Part shown: positions 1-11,103 of the stretch, piece by piece
How positions within the stretch are numbered: position 1 is the stretch's first letter
How the letters are laid out: the number at the start of each line of letters is the position of its first letter
Assembly (NCBI GenBank): GCA_902791475.1
Contig: CADAWC010000012.1
Location: forward strand, 20,307 to 84,306
Direction of reading: 5' to 3'
DNA length: 64,000 nt
From: Fibrobacter succinogenes
GTDB lineage: Bacteria; Fibrobacterota; Fibrobacteria; Fibrobacterales; Fibrobacteraceae
Notes under the pieces: generated by a model
Told to the model about the DNA's origin: nothing
Databases searched by the model: none
The model's input: the letters and a program-made list of their open reading frames with translations, nothing else
Translations under genes and position numbers: made by a program

Positions 1-767
1 ATACAAGCGTGCTCGCTAGGGTTCCTGAAAGTCCTGATTCTAAATTGAACCACAAGTTTATAAAGACCAGAAAAACACACGTTCAATCTGATCCTTCCGA
101 TCCTGTTAGCGAAGCAATCCGCTCTATCCTTACGGCTATTGATTTCTCGTTCAGTTCGAATAAGGAACATCAGGTGATTATGGTGACGGGTATTATGCCG
201 GGTGTCGGTAAGAGCTTTGTCTCGACGAACCTTGCTGCTACTTTTGCTATGGTTGGGAAGAAAACCTTGTATATTGACGCTGACATGAGAAAAGCTTCTT
301 GCCGCTTTACGAAGATTGGTCTTGCTGATGTCCTCATGGGAAAGGTTGCTTTTGAAAACGCTAAAATCACAAGTACAAACCTCCCGAATCTTGATATTTT
401 GGAATCTGGCAAGTTCAAAATGGCTGCATTTGAGCTTTTACGTGGCGACATGCTTAAGAAGTTGCTTGATGAACTTCGTCCGAATTACGATGCCATTATT
501 ATTGATACCCCGCCGACCAACATGGTGACGGATGCTTACATGATTTGCCCGTTGATCGATTTTGCACTCGTTGTGTTGCATTACGGTCGCCATTCCATGG
601 AAATGATCAAGGAATCTGTACAGACCTTGGAACGCTATTGCGATAAGCCGAAGGCTTTTGTGATGAACCATTGCGAACACAGACATGGTTACGGCTATGG
701 CTATTATGGCAAATACGGTTACTATGGCTATGGTTACGGTTATGGTCACAAGTCCAAAAAAGACTAA
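1..767 (+). CDS. BY-kinase (CpsD/Wzc-type tyrosine kinase), 5' end outside window
   Basis: The frame is open to the left edge, so the N-terminal part (probably a Wzz-like chain-length domain) is missing. Counting from the GTG at base 9, Walker A (GVGKS) is near residue 65, the Walker A' (YIDAD) near 87 and Walker B (IIIDTPP) near 162. The last 25 residues hold ten tyrosines among glycines, the autophosphorylated tail typical of bacterial tyrosine kinases. The family works at the inner membrane and controls polymerisation and export of capsule or exopolysaccharide. The polysaccharide genes it serves must lie upstream, outside the window; downstream genes are unrelated. Family assignment is firm; the substrate is not known. 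Confidence 0.9.
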   Translation, partial: TSVLARVPESPDSKLNHKFIKTRKTHVQSDPSDPVSEAIRSILTAIDFSFSSNKEHQVIMVTGIMPGVGKSFVSTNLAATFAMVGKKTLYIDADMRKASCRFTKIGLADVLMGKVAFENAKITSTNLPNLDILESGKFKMAAFELLRGDMLKKLLDELRPNYDAIIIDTPPTNMVTDAYMICPLIDFALVVLHYGRHSMEMIKESVQTLERYCDKPKAFVMNHCEHRHGYGYGYYGKYGYYGYGYGYGHKSKKD

Positions 768-774
768 ATAGCGA

Positions 775-790
775 CTGCGAACGTTCGCAG
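775..790. repeat. Perfect 16-bp palindrome after the kinase gene
   Basis: CTGCGAACGTTCGCAG is fully self-complementary and begins eight bases after the kinase stop. A weaker hairpin followed by TTTTT (about 804-838) comes next. Either could help end transcription or form a protein-binding site; the sequence does not decide. Confidence 0.4.
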
Positions 791-922
791 GAAAGAATAT
801 TGAGAGCTCGCCTCCTTGTGAAGCAGGCTCTTTTTGTATGGTTACGCAGGAAAATGACAATTCATCAATAATTTTTTGTGACAAGACGTCCGCTTTTCCG
901 TAAAATAATGGATTTTTAGAGA

Positions 923-3010
923 GTGATGAATCGCGCACAAAAAGCGCAGAAACACGGGGTTAAGAAGTTGAAGAGTAAACTGATTTGGATGGTCGCGGCA
1001 GGCCTTGCTTGCGGCGCGGCCCAGGCGCAGACGAAAGTCGTTGTGGACCCGGGTAAAAAGTATCAGCTTTTTGAAGGCTGGGGAACAAGCCTTTGCTGGT
1101 GGGCTGAACTCACTGGAAAATGGAGCGAAGCGAATTATAAAAAGCTTTTGGGCGCAGTGGCCGATCCGGACACGGGTCTTAGCTATAACATTTTCCGCTA
1201 CAATATCGGCGGTGGCGACCAGCCCGGCCATAACCACTTGACCAAGGGCGATGGGGGAGCTGCAATCCCCGGCTACAAGCCAACCGAAAAAGGCGATTAC
1301 GACTGGACTGCCGACCAGAGCCAGCGCAATATTGCTTTTGCTCTTGCCAAAATGGCGAAAGATCCGATTTTCGAAGCTTTTTCGAATTCCCCACCATGGT
1401 GGATGACAAATAGCGGTTGCGTTTCGGGCGGTGTCAATGGAGCCGACAATCTCAAGTCTGATTATTTTGACGATTTCGCCGATTACCTCTCTGAAGTAGC
1501 GAAGCACTTCAAGGAAGAATGGGGCATCACGTTCCGTACGATTGAGCCGTTCAACGAGCCAAGTGCAGGCTGGTGGAAGGCTAACGGTGACCAGGAAGGT
1601 TGCAGTTTCAAGAACAAGCAATCCGAAATGATTGTTGAACTTGGCAAAGCCCTCAAGAAAAAGGGGCTGTTCCCGGCAACTTCCGTGAGTGCAGCCGATG
1701 AATCGAACATTGGCGATGCGTTGGCGCGTTTTAATAGCTATAGCGCCGAAGCTCGTTCTTACATGTTCCAGGTGAATACGCATAGCTATTCCGGTTACGA
1801 TTCCCGCGCAAAGCTTTACAATGCAGCGTTTGCCGCCGACAAGCGCGTTTGGCAATCAGAATCGGGACCGCTCCACCGCAGTGGAAATCTCGATATTACG
1901 CTTTGGATGGCCGATGTGATTTTGCACGATCTCCGCGATATGCATGCAAGCGCCTGGGTCGATTGGCAACTTTCAGACCCTGCCGAGAACTGGCGCACCA
2001 TTGCGGTTGACCATAAAAAGCAGACATTCTCTTATGCGCCACGATTCTATATGCACGCCGCGTTTAGCCGCGTCATTCGCCCAGGTTCTCGTTTTATCGA
2101 TAGCGACAACAGCAACACGCTTGCCGCCATTCGCGAAGACAGTTCGCTTGTGCTAGTGGTGCTGAATACGGGCTCTAGCGATGTTAAGTACACATTTGAC
2201 TTGAGCAAGTTCGCAACGATTGGCAAGAAGGCTAAGGTCCACCGCTTTACGCTCCCGGCCGCACTCAAAGCCGATTCTGATATTGACGTTACGAACAACG
2301 CAATTACGGTTACCGCGGGCGCGCAATCCATCGTTACGATGGTCATTGAAAATGCAACCGGTGGTGTATGCGAAGCTAGCTCAATCATTCCGTACGCCAA
2401 AATTCACGATGGCGGATGGAATGAGACAACCGAAGTCAAGGTGAATCCCGGCGATTCGCTTGTGATTGGCCCGCATCCGTACGATGGCGGCCGCTGGACT
2501 TGGAAAGGTCCGAATGACTTCTATTACTTGGGCCGTGAAGTGCGTTTCAAGAATATGCAATGGCAGAGCAGTGGCATTTACACGGGAACGTACGTGAATC
2601 CGTATGGCTGCGAAAGTACGGTCGATATCAAGGTCATTGTTGACGACCCAGAGCACCCCTACATTGAACCGGTGGAACCGGAGAAACCGGATTCTGGCAG
2701 GGTGAACATCGATTCGCAAATTGCAACGAGACTCTCGCTAGGTGCTGGGAAAATCTCCGTCACGAGAAGCGGGGGAGACCTGCTAGTGAAAGCTGGGAAT
2801 GCAGCGTGGAATGTCGCGCAGTCCGGGAAGTCCTCGCAGTCTGGGAATGCGCCGCTACAGCTCACGATTCACGACTTGCAAGGCGTGCTTTTGATGCGTC
2901 GTTCCGTTGACGGTTCTGCAGTGGTGCCTATCGCGCACTTGGCGAAAACGCCGTTAATTGTGCGAATCAAGAGCGCTGGGAAGACCGTTTATCAGAAAAA
3001 ATTCAATTAA
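923..3010 (+). CDS. Secreted GH30-like glycoside hydrolase (endo-beta-1,6-galactanase-like)
   Basis: A 695-residue exported enzyme. A long basic N-terminus leads into a hydrophobic segment ending in AQA, a signal peptidase I site. The catalytic part opens with FEGWGTSLCWWA, typical of GH30 proteins related to endo-beta-1,6-galactanases. The likely acid/base is Glu212 in NEP and the nucleophile Glu313 in SESG. After residue 480 comes an Ig-like or carbohydrate-binding module (WTWKGPNDF), then a Pro/Glu linker and a terminal domain of about 60 residues similar to those at the ends of the GH43, GH30 and GH8 proteins in this window. GTG 923 is adjacent to ATG 926, so the exact start is uncertain. 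Substrate is inferred from family resemblance only. Confidence 0.8.
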   Translation: MMNRAQKAQKHGVKKLKSKLIWMVAAGLACGAAQAQTKVVVDPGKKYQLFEGWGTSLCWWAELTGKWSEANYKKLLGAVADPDTGLSYNIFRYNIGGGDQPGHNHLTKGDGGAAIPGYKPTEKGDYDWTADQSQRNIAFALAKMAKDPIFEAFSNSPPWWMTNSGCVSGGVNGADNLKSDYFDDFADYLSEVAKHFKEEWGITFRTIEPFNEPSAGWWKANGDQEGCSFKNKQSEMIVELGKALKKKGLFPATSVSAADESNIGDALARFNSYSAEARSYMFQVNTHSYSGYDSRAKLYNAAFAADKRVWQSESGPLHRSGNLDITLWMADVILHDLRDMHASAWVDWQLSDPAENWRTIAVDHKKQTFSYAPRFYMHAAFSRVIRPGSRFIDSDNSNTLAAIREDSSLVLVVLNTGSSDVKYTFDLSKFATIGKKAKVHRFTLPAALKADSDIDVTNNAITVTAGAQSIVTMVIENATGGVCEASSIIPYAKIHDGGWNETTEVKVNPGDSLVIGPHPYDGGRWTWKGPNDFYYLGREVRFKNMQWQSSGIYTGTYVNPYGCESTVDIKVIVDDPEHPYIEPVEPEKPDSGRVNIDSQIATRLSLGAGKISVTRSGGDLLVKAGNAAWNVAQSGKSSQSGNAPLQLTIHDLQGVLLMRRSVDGSAVVPIAHLAKTPLIVRIKSAGKTVYQKKFN

Positions 3011-3015
3011 CTAAA

Positions 3016-3046
3016 AAATCCTCGCGAATGCGGGGATTTGTTTTTT
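3016..3046 (+). terminator. Intrinsic terminator of the GH30-like gene
   Basis: A 10-bp stem (AAATCCTCGC / GCGGGGATTT, one wobble pair) with a GAAT loop is followed by GTTTTTT, just after the stop codon at 3010. Confidence 0.8.
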
Positions 3047-3056
3047 GCATTAAACT

Positions 3057-3647
3057 TTACGATTCCTTATGATGAAGCTTGTTTGCAAAGCTACGGCATT
3101 TGGCGATTTCGCGTGAGGTGAGTTCTTTGTTCTTGAGTGTGCCGGCTTTTTGCAGAACGCCAGCAATCTTGAATCCGCTCCAGCAAAGAACTTCCTTGAG
3201 AGCGCGGACAGTCCCAGCAGATTGCTTGAACAAGATGTTAAACGGCCACGGGGTAGAGCAAGTCGTGATGATGACAGCCTTTTTGCCCTTGAGAAGCGGA
3301 ATAGGGTAACCGCTTTCGCTGTGGTCCATCATACCGTAAACCCAGCGGTCAAAAAGCATTTTGAGTTTCCCCGTCATGTTGCCCCAATAGCACGGCGAGC
3401 CCACGATTAGAGCATCGCAATCTTGCACGCGCCGCAGAACTTGTTTGGCATCGTCATTAGGCATAACACAGTCATGTGTGCTACGGCATTTCATGCAGCC
3501 GATGCACGCGCGGAATTGTAATTTGCAAACATCGATGTAAAGGACTCTGTCGCCACAGGCCAACAGTTCATTGCGAACAATTCCAAGCATTTGGCTGATA
3601 TTGCTATTCGGGCGAGGGCTTGCATTTAAAATAACAAATTTTTTCAT
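3057..3647 (-). CDS. Flavodoxin-like NAD(P)H-dependent FMN reductase / iron-sulfur flavoprotein
   Basis: A 196-residue cytoplasmic protein. The N-terminus ILNASPRPNSNISQM matches the FMN phosphate-binding loop of NADPH-dependent FMN reductases. A cysteine cluster (CIGCMKC, then a Cys nine residues on) is typical of the flavoprotein subgroup in which these cysteines can hold an Fe-S cluster. GSPCYWGNMTGKLKMLFDR is the second flavin-contact region. The family passes electrons between NAD(P)H, FMN and small acceptors; the actual partner cannot be read here. GGAG lies a few bases before the ATG. The gene stands alone between convergent and co-directional neighbours. Confidence 0.85.
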   Translation of the reverse strand: MKKFVILNASPRPNSNISQMLGIVRNELLACGDRVLYIDVCKLQFRACIGCMKCRSTHDCVMPNDDAKQVLRRVQDCDALIVGSPCYWGNMTGKLKMLFDRWVYGMMDHSESGYPIPLLKGKKAVIITTCSTPWPFNILFKQSAGTVRALKEVLCWSGFKIAGVLQKAGTLKNKELTSREIAKCRSFANKLHHKES

Positions 3648-3750
3648 GGGGTCTCCAGGGCTATAGCGTTCTTTTATTTATTAAACACCTGAAGATGGGA
3701 AAAATGTCACTTTTTTAGTGGCCCATATACCCATAGGTAATATACAAAAA

Positions 3751-3772
3751 TCCCGGGCATCGCTGCTCGGGA
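3751..3772. terminator. Bidirectional hairpin after dnaJ
   Basis: TCCCGGGC and GCTCGGGA form a stem with one mismatch. T-rich stretches follow on both strands (ATAATTTTT on plus, ATTTTTGTA on minus). It probably ends the dnaK-dnaJ transcript on the minus strand. Confidence 0.55.
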
Positions 3773-3819
3773 TAATTTTTCAATGAGTGTGTAAACTGCG
3801 AACAACCTCATACCTCAAA

Positions 3820-3870
3820 GGCACGAAGTGCCGCGCTTCTCTCGTCTTTCGTCTGTAGGCCCGTAGGGCC
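3820..3870. repeat. Paired short palindromes downstream of dnaJ
   Basis: GGCACGAAGTGCC (3820-3832) and GGCCCGTAGGGCC (3858-3870) are perfect small hairpins separated by a CTCGTCTTTCGTCT stretch. The glnB-amtB spacer holds close relatives (CGCACGAAGTGCG, GCGGCTACGCCGC), so they look like parts of a dispersed extragenic element. Confidence 0.5.
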
Positions 3871-3881
3871 GTTCTTTCGTC

Positions 3882-5024
3882 TTACTTGAACAGATTCTTC
3901 ATCTTTTCAAGGAAGGATTCTTCTTGGGCGGTTTCCTTGTCCTTGCGGAGTTCAGCGAGCTTCTGGTAAAGTTCCTTCTCTTCGCGAGAGATATCCTTCG
4001 GAATGTCCACGCCAATTTGCACGTAGAGACTTCCACGGTCGCCCTGTTTCTTGAGAGGCCACAAGCCCTGATCGCGCAGACGGAGAACGCTGCCAGCCTG
4101 AGTGCCAGCGGCAATCTTGATCTGGATTTCATCACCGCCGATGGTCGGGATGCGCTGCGTACCGCCAAGAACCAGCTTGTGGACTGGAACCTTGACTTCG
4201 CAATGCAAGTCGTCGCCTTCACGGCTGAAGAAATCGTCCGGTTTTTCGGCAATCACGACGAGCAAGTCGCCGCAAGCGCCACCGCGCGGACCGCAGTTGC
4301 CTTCGCCACGGAGGTTCAGGTACTGGCCTTCGCTTACGCCCGCCGGAATCTTGATGGAAATCTCTTCGGTTTCCTGTACGCGGCCCTCGCCGTGGCAATG
4401 TGAGCACGGATTAGCGATTACTTCGCCCATGCCACTGCAAGTGGGGCAGGTACTTTCGGAAACCATCTGGAAAAATCCGCCGGACACACGACGTACACGA
4501 CCCGTGCCATGGCAGGTATCGCAAGTCTTGACGTTCGTACCGCCCTTGCCGTTACATTCCGTACACGGTGTATAGCGTTTTAAGCGAACCTTCTTGGTGC
4601 AGCCTTCGAAAATTTCCTTGTAGCTAAGAGCCACCTTGATCTGCAAGTCGTTACCACGCGGAGGACCAGCCTTGCGAGAACTTCTGCGGCCACCGCCACT
4701 GAAACCAAAGCCACCACCAAAGATATCGCCAAACTGGCTGAAGATATCGTTGATGTCGAATCCGGCACCACCGAATCCACCACCGCCAAAACCGCCACCA
4801 GGAGCGTTAAAGCCGAACTGGTCGTAGTTCTTGCGCTTTTCAGGATTAGAGAGCACGTCGTAAGCTTCGGCAGCTTCCTTGAACTTTTCTTCAGCTTCCT
4901 TGTCGCCCGGGTTCTTGTCCGGATGGTACTTGATAGCAAGCTTCTTATAAGCGTGCTTGATTTCATCAGCACTTGCGTCCTTGCCGACGCCCAAAACTTC
5001 GTAATAATCTCGTTTTTCAGCCAT
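3882..5024 (-). CDS. dnaJ: Chaperone DnaJ (Hsp40)
   Basis: The 380-residue co-chaperone stimulates the DnaK ATPase and delivers unfolded clients. The J domain occupies about residues 1-70 with the HPD triad in [10 protein letters not shown] Gly/Phe-rich linker follows, then four CxxCxGxG zinc-binding repeats ([32 protein letters not shown]) near residues 145-210, then the two beta-sandwich client-binding domains. Length is normal for DnaJ. It lies downstream of dnaK on the same strand, separated by a 234-bp spacer of repetitive sequence, so the two are probably one transcript started at the dnaK promoter. Confidence 0.98.
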   Translation of the reverse strand: MAEKRDYYEVLGVGKDASADEIKHAYKKLAIKYHPDKNPGDKEAEEKFKEAAEAYDVLSNPEKRKNYDQFGFNAPGGGFGGGGFGGAGFDINDIFSQFGDIFGGGFGFSGGGRRSSRKAGPPRGNDLQIKVALSYKEIFEGCTKKVRLKRYTPCTECNGKGGTNVKTCDTCHGTGRVRRVSGGFFQMVSESTCPTCSGMGEVIANPCSHCHGEGRVQETEEISIKIPAGVSEGQYLNLRGEGNCGPRGGACGDLLVVIAEKPDDFFSREGDDLHCEVKVPVHKLVLGGTQRIPTIGGDEIQIKIAAGTQAGSVLRLRDQGLWPLKKQGDRGSLYVQIGVDIPKDISREEKELYQKLAELRKDKETAQEESFLEKMKNLFK

Positions 5025-5044
5025 TTTGAGCTCGCTTTGCTCGC

Positions 5045-7172
<2,128 letters not shown>

Positions 7173-7237
7173 CTATTTTAAATTCTTGATCCCCAGTGTT
7201 TTTGTTTGAGCGGGGAGTTTTTTTTCGCCAACACATT

Positions 7238-7254
7238 AGCAAAAGCCGTGCCAA
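7238..7254 (-). promoter_or_regulatory. Sigma-54 promoter candidate of dnaK
   Basis: Read on the minus strand: TGGCAC (7253-7248), GGCTT, TTGC (7242-7239), a full match to the -24/-12 consensus with the required 5-bp gap. Transcription would start about 70 bases before the ATG. No TTTTAC-N7-GTAAAA dyad lies upstream. A CGTTTC/GAAACG inverted repeat at 7275-7291 is the nearest symmetric element. Confidence 0.7.
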
Positions 7255-7396
7255 CCCCGAAAAGCGCTCTTTTCGTTTCGTTCTGAAACGTTTTTTAGGC
7301 GGAAATCGGGCAAAAATAGGGTTGTTTCATTATTGGACGGTAGGGCGGGAAGGTTTCGGTGATATATTAAATAGATAGGAGGTGGCTACTTTTTAT

Positions 7397-7930
7397 TTAG
7401 TAAACCGAAGGCGGTAAACTGTAGTCTGGGGAAGAGCCTTTTCCATAAAACGACCAATCTATAGAAAAAGTGTATCGGTTTCTGCTTTCACTGATATCAC
7501 GTCCATAGCGAAATTCAAAAGAAAAACGACCATACGAAATATATGCTCCGGCACCAAATTCAGTATATCGAACTGGTTCAGGATCTCCAGAACAAGCTCC
7601 AGGAGGAACAAAAATGCTCCCATCACCACAGTAACTGTCTTTCAAATAAAATTCACGTCCATTTACAGAAACGTGCTGCGTAAACCCCAATCTCCAATCA
7701 TCTCCCCAATGCATTTGCTCAATTGTCGAAATTCCACCCATAAGACCAAGAGAGCCCCAACTCATCACTCCAAAATGTTCGGAAACAAACCCTGGTTGTA
7801 ACATCAAAGTTAAACTTTGTAATCCAAAACCAAGGGAAAAATAGGACCAATTAAAAAAATGAAAAAAAGAAATATCAGCAGGCCATTCATCAGCTTCTAA
7901 AACATCAAATTCCGGATTCTTCGCACCAAA
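7397..7930 (-). pseudogene. 5'-truncated outer-membrane protein, paralogue of the 31.1-kb lipoprotein
   Basis: The frame from an internal ATG (7807) gives 136 residues resembling the C-terminal half of the lipoprotein at 31064-31801: shared stretches include EHFGVM/DYFGVM, the IEQ segment, LGFTQHVSVNGRE versus LGLTQHISRNGRE, and GAYI. Upstream the frame stays open without a start codon to about 8030, and resemblance continues to about 7900, but no signal peptide or start follows. The alternating aromatic and polar residues fit beta strands of an outer-membrane barrel. The 5' part appears to have been replaced by the HicB-like fragment on the other strand, so the gene is probably dead. Confidence 0.55.
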
Positions 7931-7934
7931 GAAA

Positions 7935-8123
7935 ATGAACCCCGTAGGACGAGTTTTCTGGCTTTTCCCTGAACTAAATGCGGCTGCATTTGCTTGCAGG
8001 CTTGGAATCCCACAACCTTTATTTGCCGCCTATGTGAACGGAACAAAGAAACCTTCTGCAGCCCGTCGTAAAAAAATCGACGAGGAATTTCACCGAATCG
8101 GCCGTGAACTGATGAAAGTATAA
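7935..8123 (+). pseudogene. HicB-like antitoxin fragment (C-terminal HTH part)
   Basis: Sixty-two residues starting at ATG 7935. The segment NAAAFACRLGIPQPLFAAYV, then NGTKKPSAARRKKIDE, matches the helix-turn-helix tail of HicB-type antitoxins, which continue to a conserved GRELMKV-like end exactly as here. The N-terminal HicB fold (about 60-80 residues) is absent and no hicA toxin is next to it. It overlaps the open frame of the truncated outer-membrane gene on the opposite strand. It may be a relic, or a short expressed DNA-binding protein; the former seems likelier. Confidence 0.5.
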
Positions 8124-8145
8124 AAAATCCTCCGCGGGGGAGGAT
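8122..8145 (-). terminator. Terminator of the toxin-antitoxin operon
   Basis: On the minus strand a perfect ATCCTCC / GGAGGAT stem is followed by TTTTTA. Confidence 0.75.
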
Positions 8146-8146
8146 G

Positions 8147-8455
8147 CTACAATTCCAAAATATTCAAATAGTTCATTCGACTATTCAAAATGCGGACAAT
8201 AAGCACCTTGTCAAGTTCAATTCGATAAAAAACAATACAATTCGATACTGATAAACATCGATATCGACTCAATGAATCTACTTTGCCTTTTAAGGATGGA
8301 CCTATTTCAGGAAAAATGGCAAGGTTGTCGATGGCATCAAGGATTTCAAGAACTTTTTCATTTGCCGCTTGAGGACGGCCCAATTCAGATTCTATATATG
8401 CTTTGATTGAATCCAAATCCTCGGAGGCCTTTGGCGAAAAAATGATGACGGGCAT
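8147..8455 (-). CDS. ParE/RelE-superfamily toxin
   Basis: A 102-residue protein with the plasmid-stabilisation fold: MPVIIFSPKASEDLDSIKAY opens the first strand and helix, LAIFPEIGPSLKG is the usual middle segment, and YRCLSVSNCIVFYRIE-like strands close the sheet. Family members poison translation (RelE) or DNA gyrase (ParE); which applies here cannot be told. The start codon abuts the stop of the upstream antitoxin with no gap, so the two are co-transcribed and probably translationally coupled. Confidence 0.85.
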   Translation of the reverse strand: MPVIIFSPKASEDLDSIKAYIESELGRPQAANEKVLEILDAIDNLAIFPEIGPSLKGKVDSLSRYRCLSVSNCIVFYRIELDKVLIVRILNSRMNYLNILEL

Positions 8456-8701
8456 CTACACCTCGTATTTCTTTCGCACATCTGCTGCGGAAAGCCAGCC
8501 ACCCTGTTCGGCAGATCGTTCTCCCTCGGTAAGAGCCTTCTGGAGCTTCAAAGCCGCTATCATCCGTTCGTACTCCTTAATGTCAATGACAACATAGCAA
8601 CCCCGACCATTTTTGGTCAGGAATACTGGAGACTCTTCAGTTACATTCTGAAGAACTTCGTTGTAATTACGCAAATCGGATACCGGCAAAATACAAGGCA
8701 T
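8456..8701 (-). CDS. Phd/YefM-type antitoxin
   Basis: An 81-residue protein. The N-terminal region (ILPVSDLRNYNEVLQNV, then EESPVFLTKNGRG) is the Phd/YefM fold, which binds the operator as a dimer. The C-terminal part (about residues 50-81) is the toxin-neutralising tail. A strong AGGAGG lies just before the ATG. The gene is first in the pair and is expected to repress its own promoter together with the toxin. Complete and apparently intact. Confidence 0.87.
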   Translation of the reverse strand: MPCILPVSDLRNYNEVLQNVTEESPVFLTKNGRGCYVVIDIKEYERMIAALKLQKALTEGERSAEQGGWLSAADVRKKYEV

Positions 8702-8733
8702 AAGAAACCTCCTTTCTAAAGAAAAAGTATAAA

Positions 8734-8759
8734 ATATTAAGTAAAATTACAAGTAATAT
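8734..8759. promoter_or_regulatory. Inverted repeat before the antitoxin, possible autoregulatory operator
   Basis: ATATTA (8734-8739) and TAATAT (8754-8759) flank an AT-rich core about 35-60 bases upstream of the antitoxin start, where Phd/YefM operators usually lie. The region is so AT-rich that chance is a real alternative. Confidence 0.3.
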
Positions 8760-8786
8760 ATTAAGATTTTTTTAGAATAGACAAGT

Positions 8787-8815
8787 AAAAAAATCCTCCA
8801 CTGGGGAGGATTTTT
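8787..8815. terminator. Bidirectional terminator after the GH43 gene
   Basis: A perfect AATCCTCC / GGAGGATT stem has T runs on both strands. It ends the GH43 transcript coming from the right and insulates the toxin-antitoxin pair. Confidence 0.8.
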
Positions 8816-8837
8816 CGCTCAGGATGACACTCCGAGT

Positions 8838-10934
8838 TTACTTTCCGATATTAATTCGCATAGTTTGTCCGACGATGTTGCGAACGATATAAGCTCCGTT
8901 GTGATAGCCGGCCGTCTTGAGGCCCGTCTTGATATCTGTTTGCGAAGCCCCTGCGTTCAGGCGGACTTTACCAACCATATTGCCCATCAGGTCAAAGACC
9001 TTGTAAACACCTGCGTTTTTTGCGAAAGCATTTGCAGCATCCGAAGCAAATTTCGGCAAGATGCCCGTGGTGCCATTGCGTTTGTCCATAATATCGCCTT
9101 CAATTTTACCGAAGGCAATCCAGTCGAGGTTTACGTAGTCGCTTGTTATTAGGACTTTGAGCACGTGTTCGCCTTTGGTGAGTTCCTTGGTTGTTTTGCC
9201 TTTGTACGTAGCGTATGTATCGAAGTCATCGGTTCCAGAAAGCGAGAGTGTATCGGTGATGGGTTCATTGTCCATAAAGAATCGTACGCTTGCGCTTTCC
9301 ATGCCTGTTGCGTAAGAAAGTTCGAAGGGGAGGGTTCCGCTTGTTTCGACGTTCACGGTGTATTCCAGCCATTCACCCTTCTGCGTGTAGCCCACGGCAA
9401 ATCCGTCGCCGTTCTTCACGATATCCACGCGGTCTTCGCGATATTCCTTGCCTTGGTTTTCGGTGTCCATGTCGTAGTAGGCCTTGCCGGCACCGCCCAC
9501 ATCGTAGTTCTCAAAGTCAATGAAGTTGGCGGGACCTTCGACGCTTGCGCCTATAACCGGAACGTCGCATTTAGCTTCGGGGTCGGTGAGTTTAGCCTTG
9601 CAGAAGGGGCTCTGCGGAATGGCTGTTTTGCTGTCCTCGAATTCCCAGTAGTCCGCTTCGAAGTCGCCTTCAAATACAAAGAATACGTCGTGCTTGCCAA
9701 CGGCACCTGTGAGCGGAACTGTTACGAGGCCGTCTGCGGAAAATTCCGCCTTGCCAACAATTTCGCCGTTCACCTTGTCCAGACGGACGGTGATGCTCGA
9801 CGCCTTCTTGACGTTCAGAACGGATGCCGAGAAACTTTCTGCACCCGCATCGCCGAATTCCACGCCACTAATCTTGGTGTAGTCGCCGTTGCCGATGTTC
9901 GTGAGGATGACGTTGCCCACGTCCTTTGCGTTACGGCTCTTGACGCCCTCGCTCCACGACATGGTTTCAGCTTCCACGCGCTTGTAGGGGTCAAAATCCT
10001 CCACTTGCGCCACGCCATTTTCGGGCCAGAAGTCGATTTTTTGAATGGTGCCGTCAGCGTTGTAATGCATCTCGGCGACAGAAACAGAGCGGCGTTCCGC
10101 ATGCTTGTAGGCCTGTCCGATTTTTGCTTGGTATTCCGCCCAGAGCAGGTAATTCAGGCCGAAAACGTAAGATTTTCCCTTGTAGTCGATGATGCCCGGG
10201 TGGTTGCCGCGGCTTTTCGGGGAATGCGGCATGATGTCGCCCTTGTAGGTCCAAGGGCCGGTGGGGGAGTCGCTCATCGCATAGCCGATGCCTTCGGAGC
10301 AGCAAGTGGAGGCGAACGCCATGTAGTAATACTTGCCACGTTTGTAGAACCACGGGCCCTCCTGGTAGTCCTTAATCTTGGGGTAAGTGACGATGGAGCC
10401 TTCCGTGTGGATCATGTCCTTCTTGAGCTTGATCATGTAGAGTTCCGGGTTACCCCAGTACATGTAGGCCTGGCCATCATCATCAATCCAGACAGTAGGG
10501 TCGATGTCGTTCCAGTGTTGGCGCTGCCATACGAGCTGGCCGTTGAGCGGATCCTTGAAGGGACCGTAAGGGCTATCCGATACGAGCACCGAAATTCCGT
10601 GACCGTGAATGGGGCAGTACATGAACCACTTGCCATCGCGCTCGATGACCTGTTCCGCCCATGCGCCGTTGTTGGAGTTATACCACTTGAAATCGCCGAG
10701 CGAGGCAACCGAACCGTGATCCGTCCAGTTGACCATGTCGGTGGAGGTGTACAAAAGCCAGTCGTACATCATGAACCCATCGGCGTTATCGTCATCGTGG
10801 GTCGTGTAGAGGTACACCGTGTCGCCGTGCACGTATGGGGCAGGGTCCGCCGTGTATTTCGTTGTGATTATAGGATGCTGCGCAAAAGCAGCACAAGCCA
10901 ATACCGCTGAAACGGTTAAGATTTTACCAAACAT
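8838..10934 (-). CDS. Secreted GH43 glycosidase with CBM6-like modules
   Basis: ATG 10934 has GGAG at good spacing and is preferred to ATG 10946. A signal peptide (MFGKILTVSAVLACAAFA) is followed by a GH43 five-blade propeller: ADPAP carries the catalytic base Asp, DIDPTVW the pKa-modulating Asp and YQEGPW the general acid Glu. Two CBM6-like beta-sandwich modules follow (YKRVEAETM near residue 320; FENYDVGGAGKAYYD near 475), the second ending in VNLDWIAFG. The protein ends in the short terminal domain shared with the other secreted hydrolases here. GH43 enzymes release arabinose or xylose from hemicellulose; substrate is not resolved by sequence. Confidence 0.9.
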   Translation of the reverse strand: MFGKILTVSAVLACAAFAQHPIITTKYTADPAPYVHGDTVYLYTTHDDDNADGFMMYDWLLYTSTDMVNWTDHGSVASLGDFKWYNSNNGAWAEQVIERDGKWFMYCPIHGHGISVLVSDSPYGPFKDPLNGQLVWQRQHWNDIDPTVWIDDDGQAYMYWGNPELYMIKLKKDMIHTEGSIVTYPKIKDYQEGPWFYKRGKYYYMAFASTCCSEGIGYAMSDSPTGPWTYKGDIMPHSPKSRGNHPGIIDYKGKSYVFGLNYLLWAEYQAKIGQAYKHAERRSVSVAEMHYNADGTIQKIDFWPENGVAQVEDFDPYKRVEAETMSWSEGVKSRNAKDVGNVILTNIGNGDYTKISGVEFGDAGAESFSASVLNVKKASSITVRLDKVNGEIVGKAEFSADGLVTVPLTGAVGKHDVFFVFEGDFEADYWEFEDSKTAIPQSPFCKAKLTDPEAKCDVPVIGASVEGPANFIDFENYDVGGAGKAYYDMDTENQGKEYREDRVDIVKNGDGFAVGYTQKGEWLEYTVNVETSGTLPFELSYATGMESASVRFFMDNEPITDTLSLSGTDDFDTYATYKGKTTKELTKGEHVLKVLITSDYVNLDWIAFGKIEGDIMDKRNGTTGILPKFASDAANAFAKNAGVYKVFDLMGNMVGKVRLNAGASQTDIKTGLKTAGYHNGAYIVRNIVGQTMRINIGK

Positions 10935-11051
10935 CTTGATCTCCATTCCTTGTTAATTCCTACACCCAATAACAAAGATATATCTGAAAATGTTTGCGGT
11001 TAATCGCTTGCGTAAATCTCTATTGTCAATTTATCAAAAGAGGGGAGATAA

Positions 11052-11083
11052 GAAAAGCCCGCTCACGGGGGAGTGGCGGGCAT
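11052..11083 (-). terminator. Terminator of grpE
   Basis: On the minus strand GCCCGC...GCGGGC, extended by inner pairing around a CCCC loop, is followed by TTTTC. It sits just beyond the grpE stop. Confidence 0.7.
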
Positions 11084-11103
11084 AAAGGCGGGGGATATGG
11101 GTG

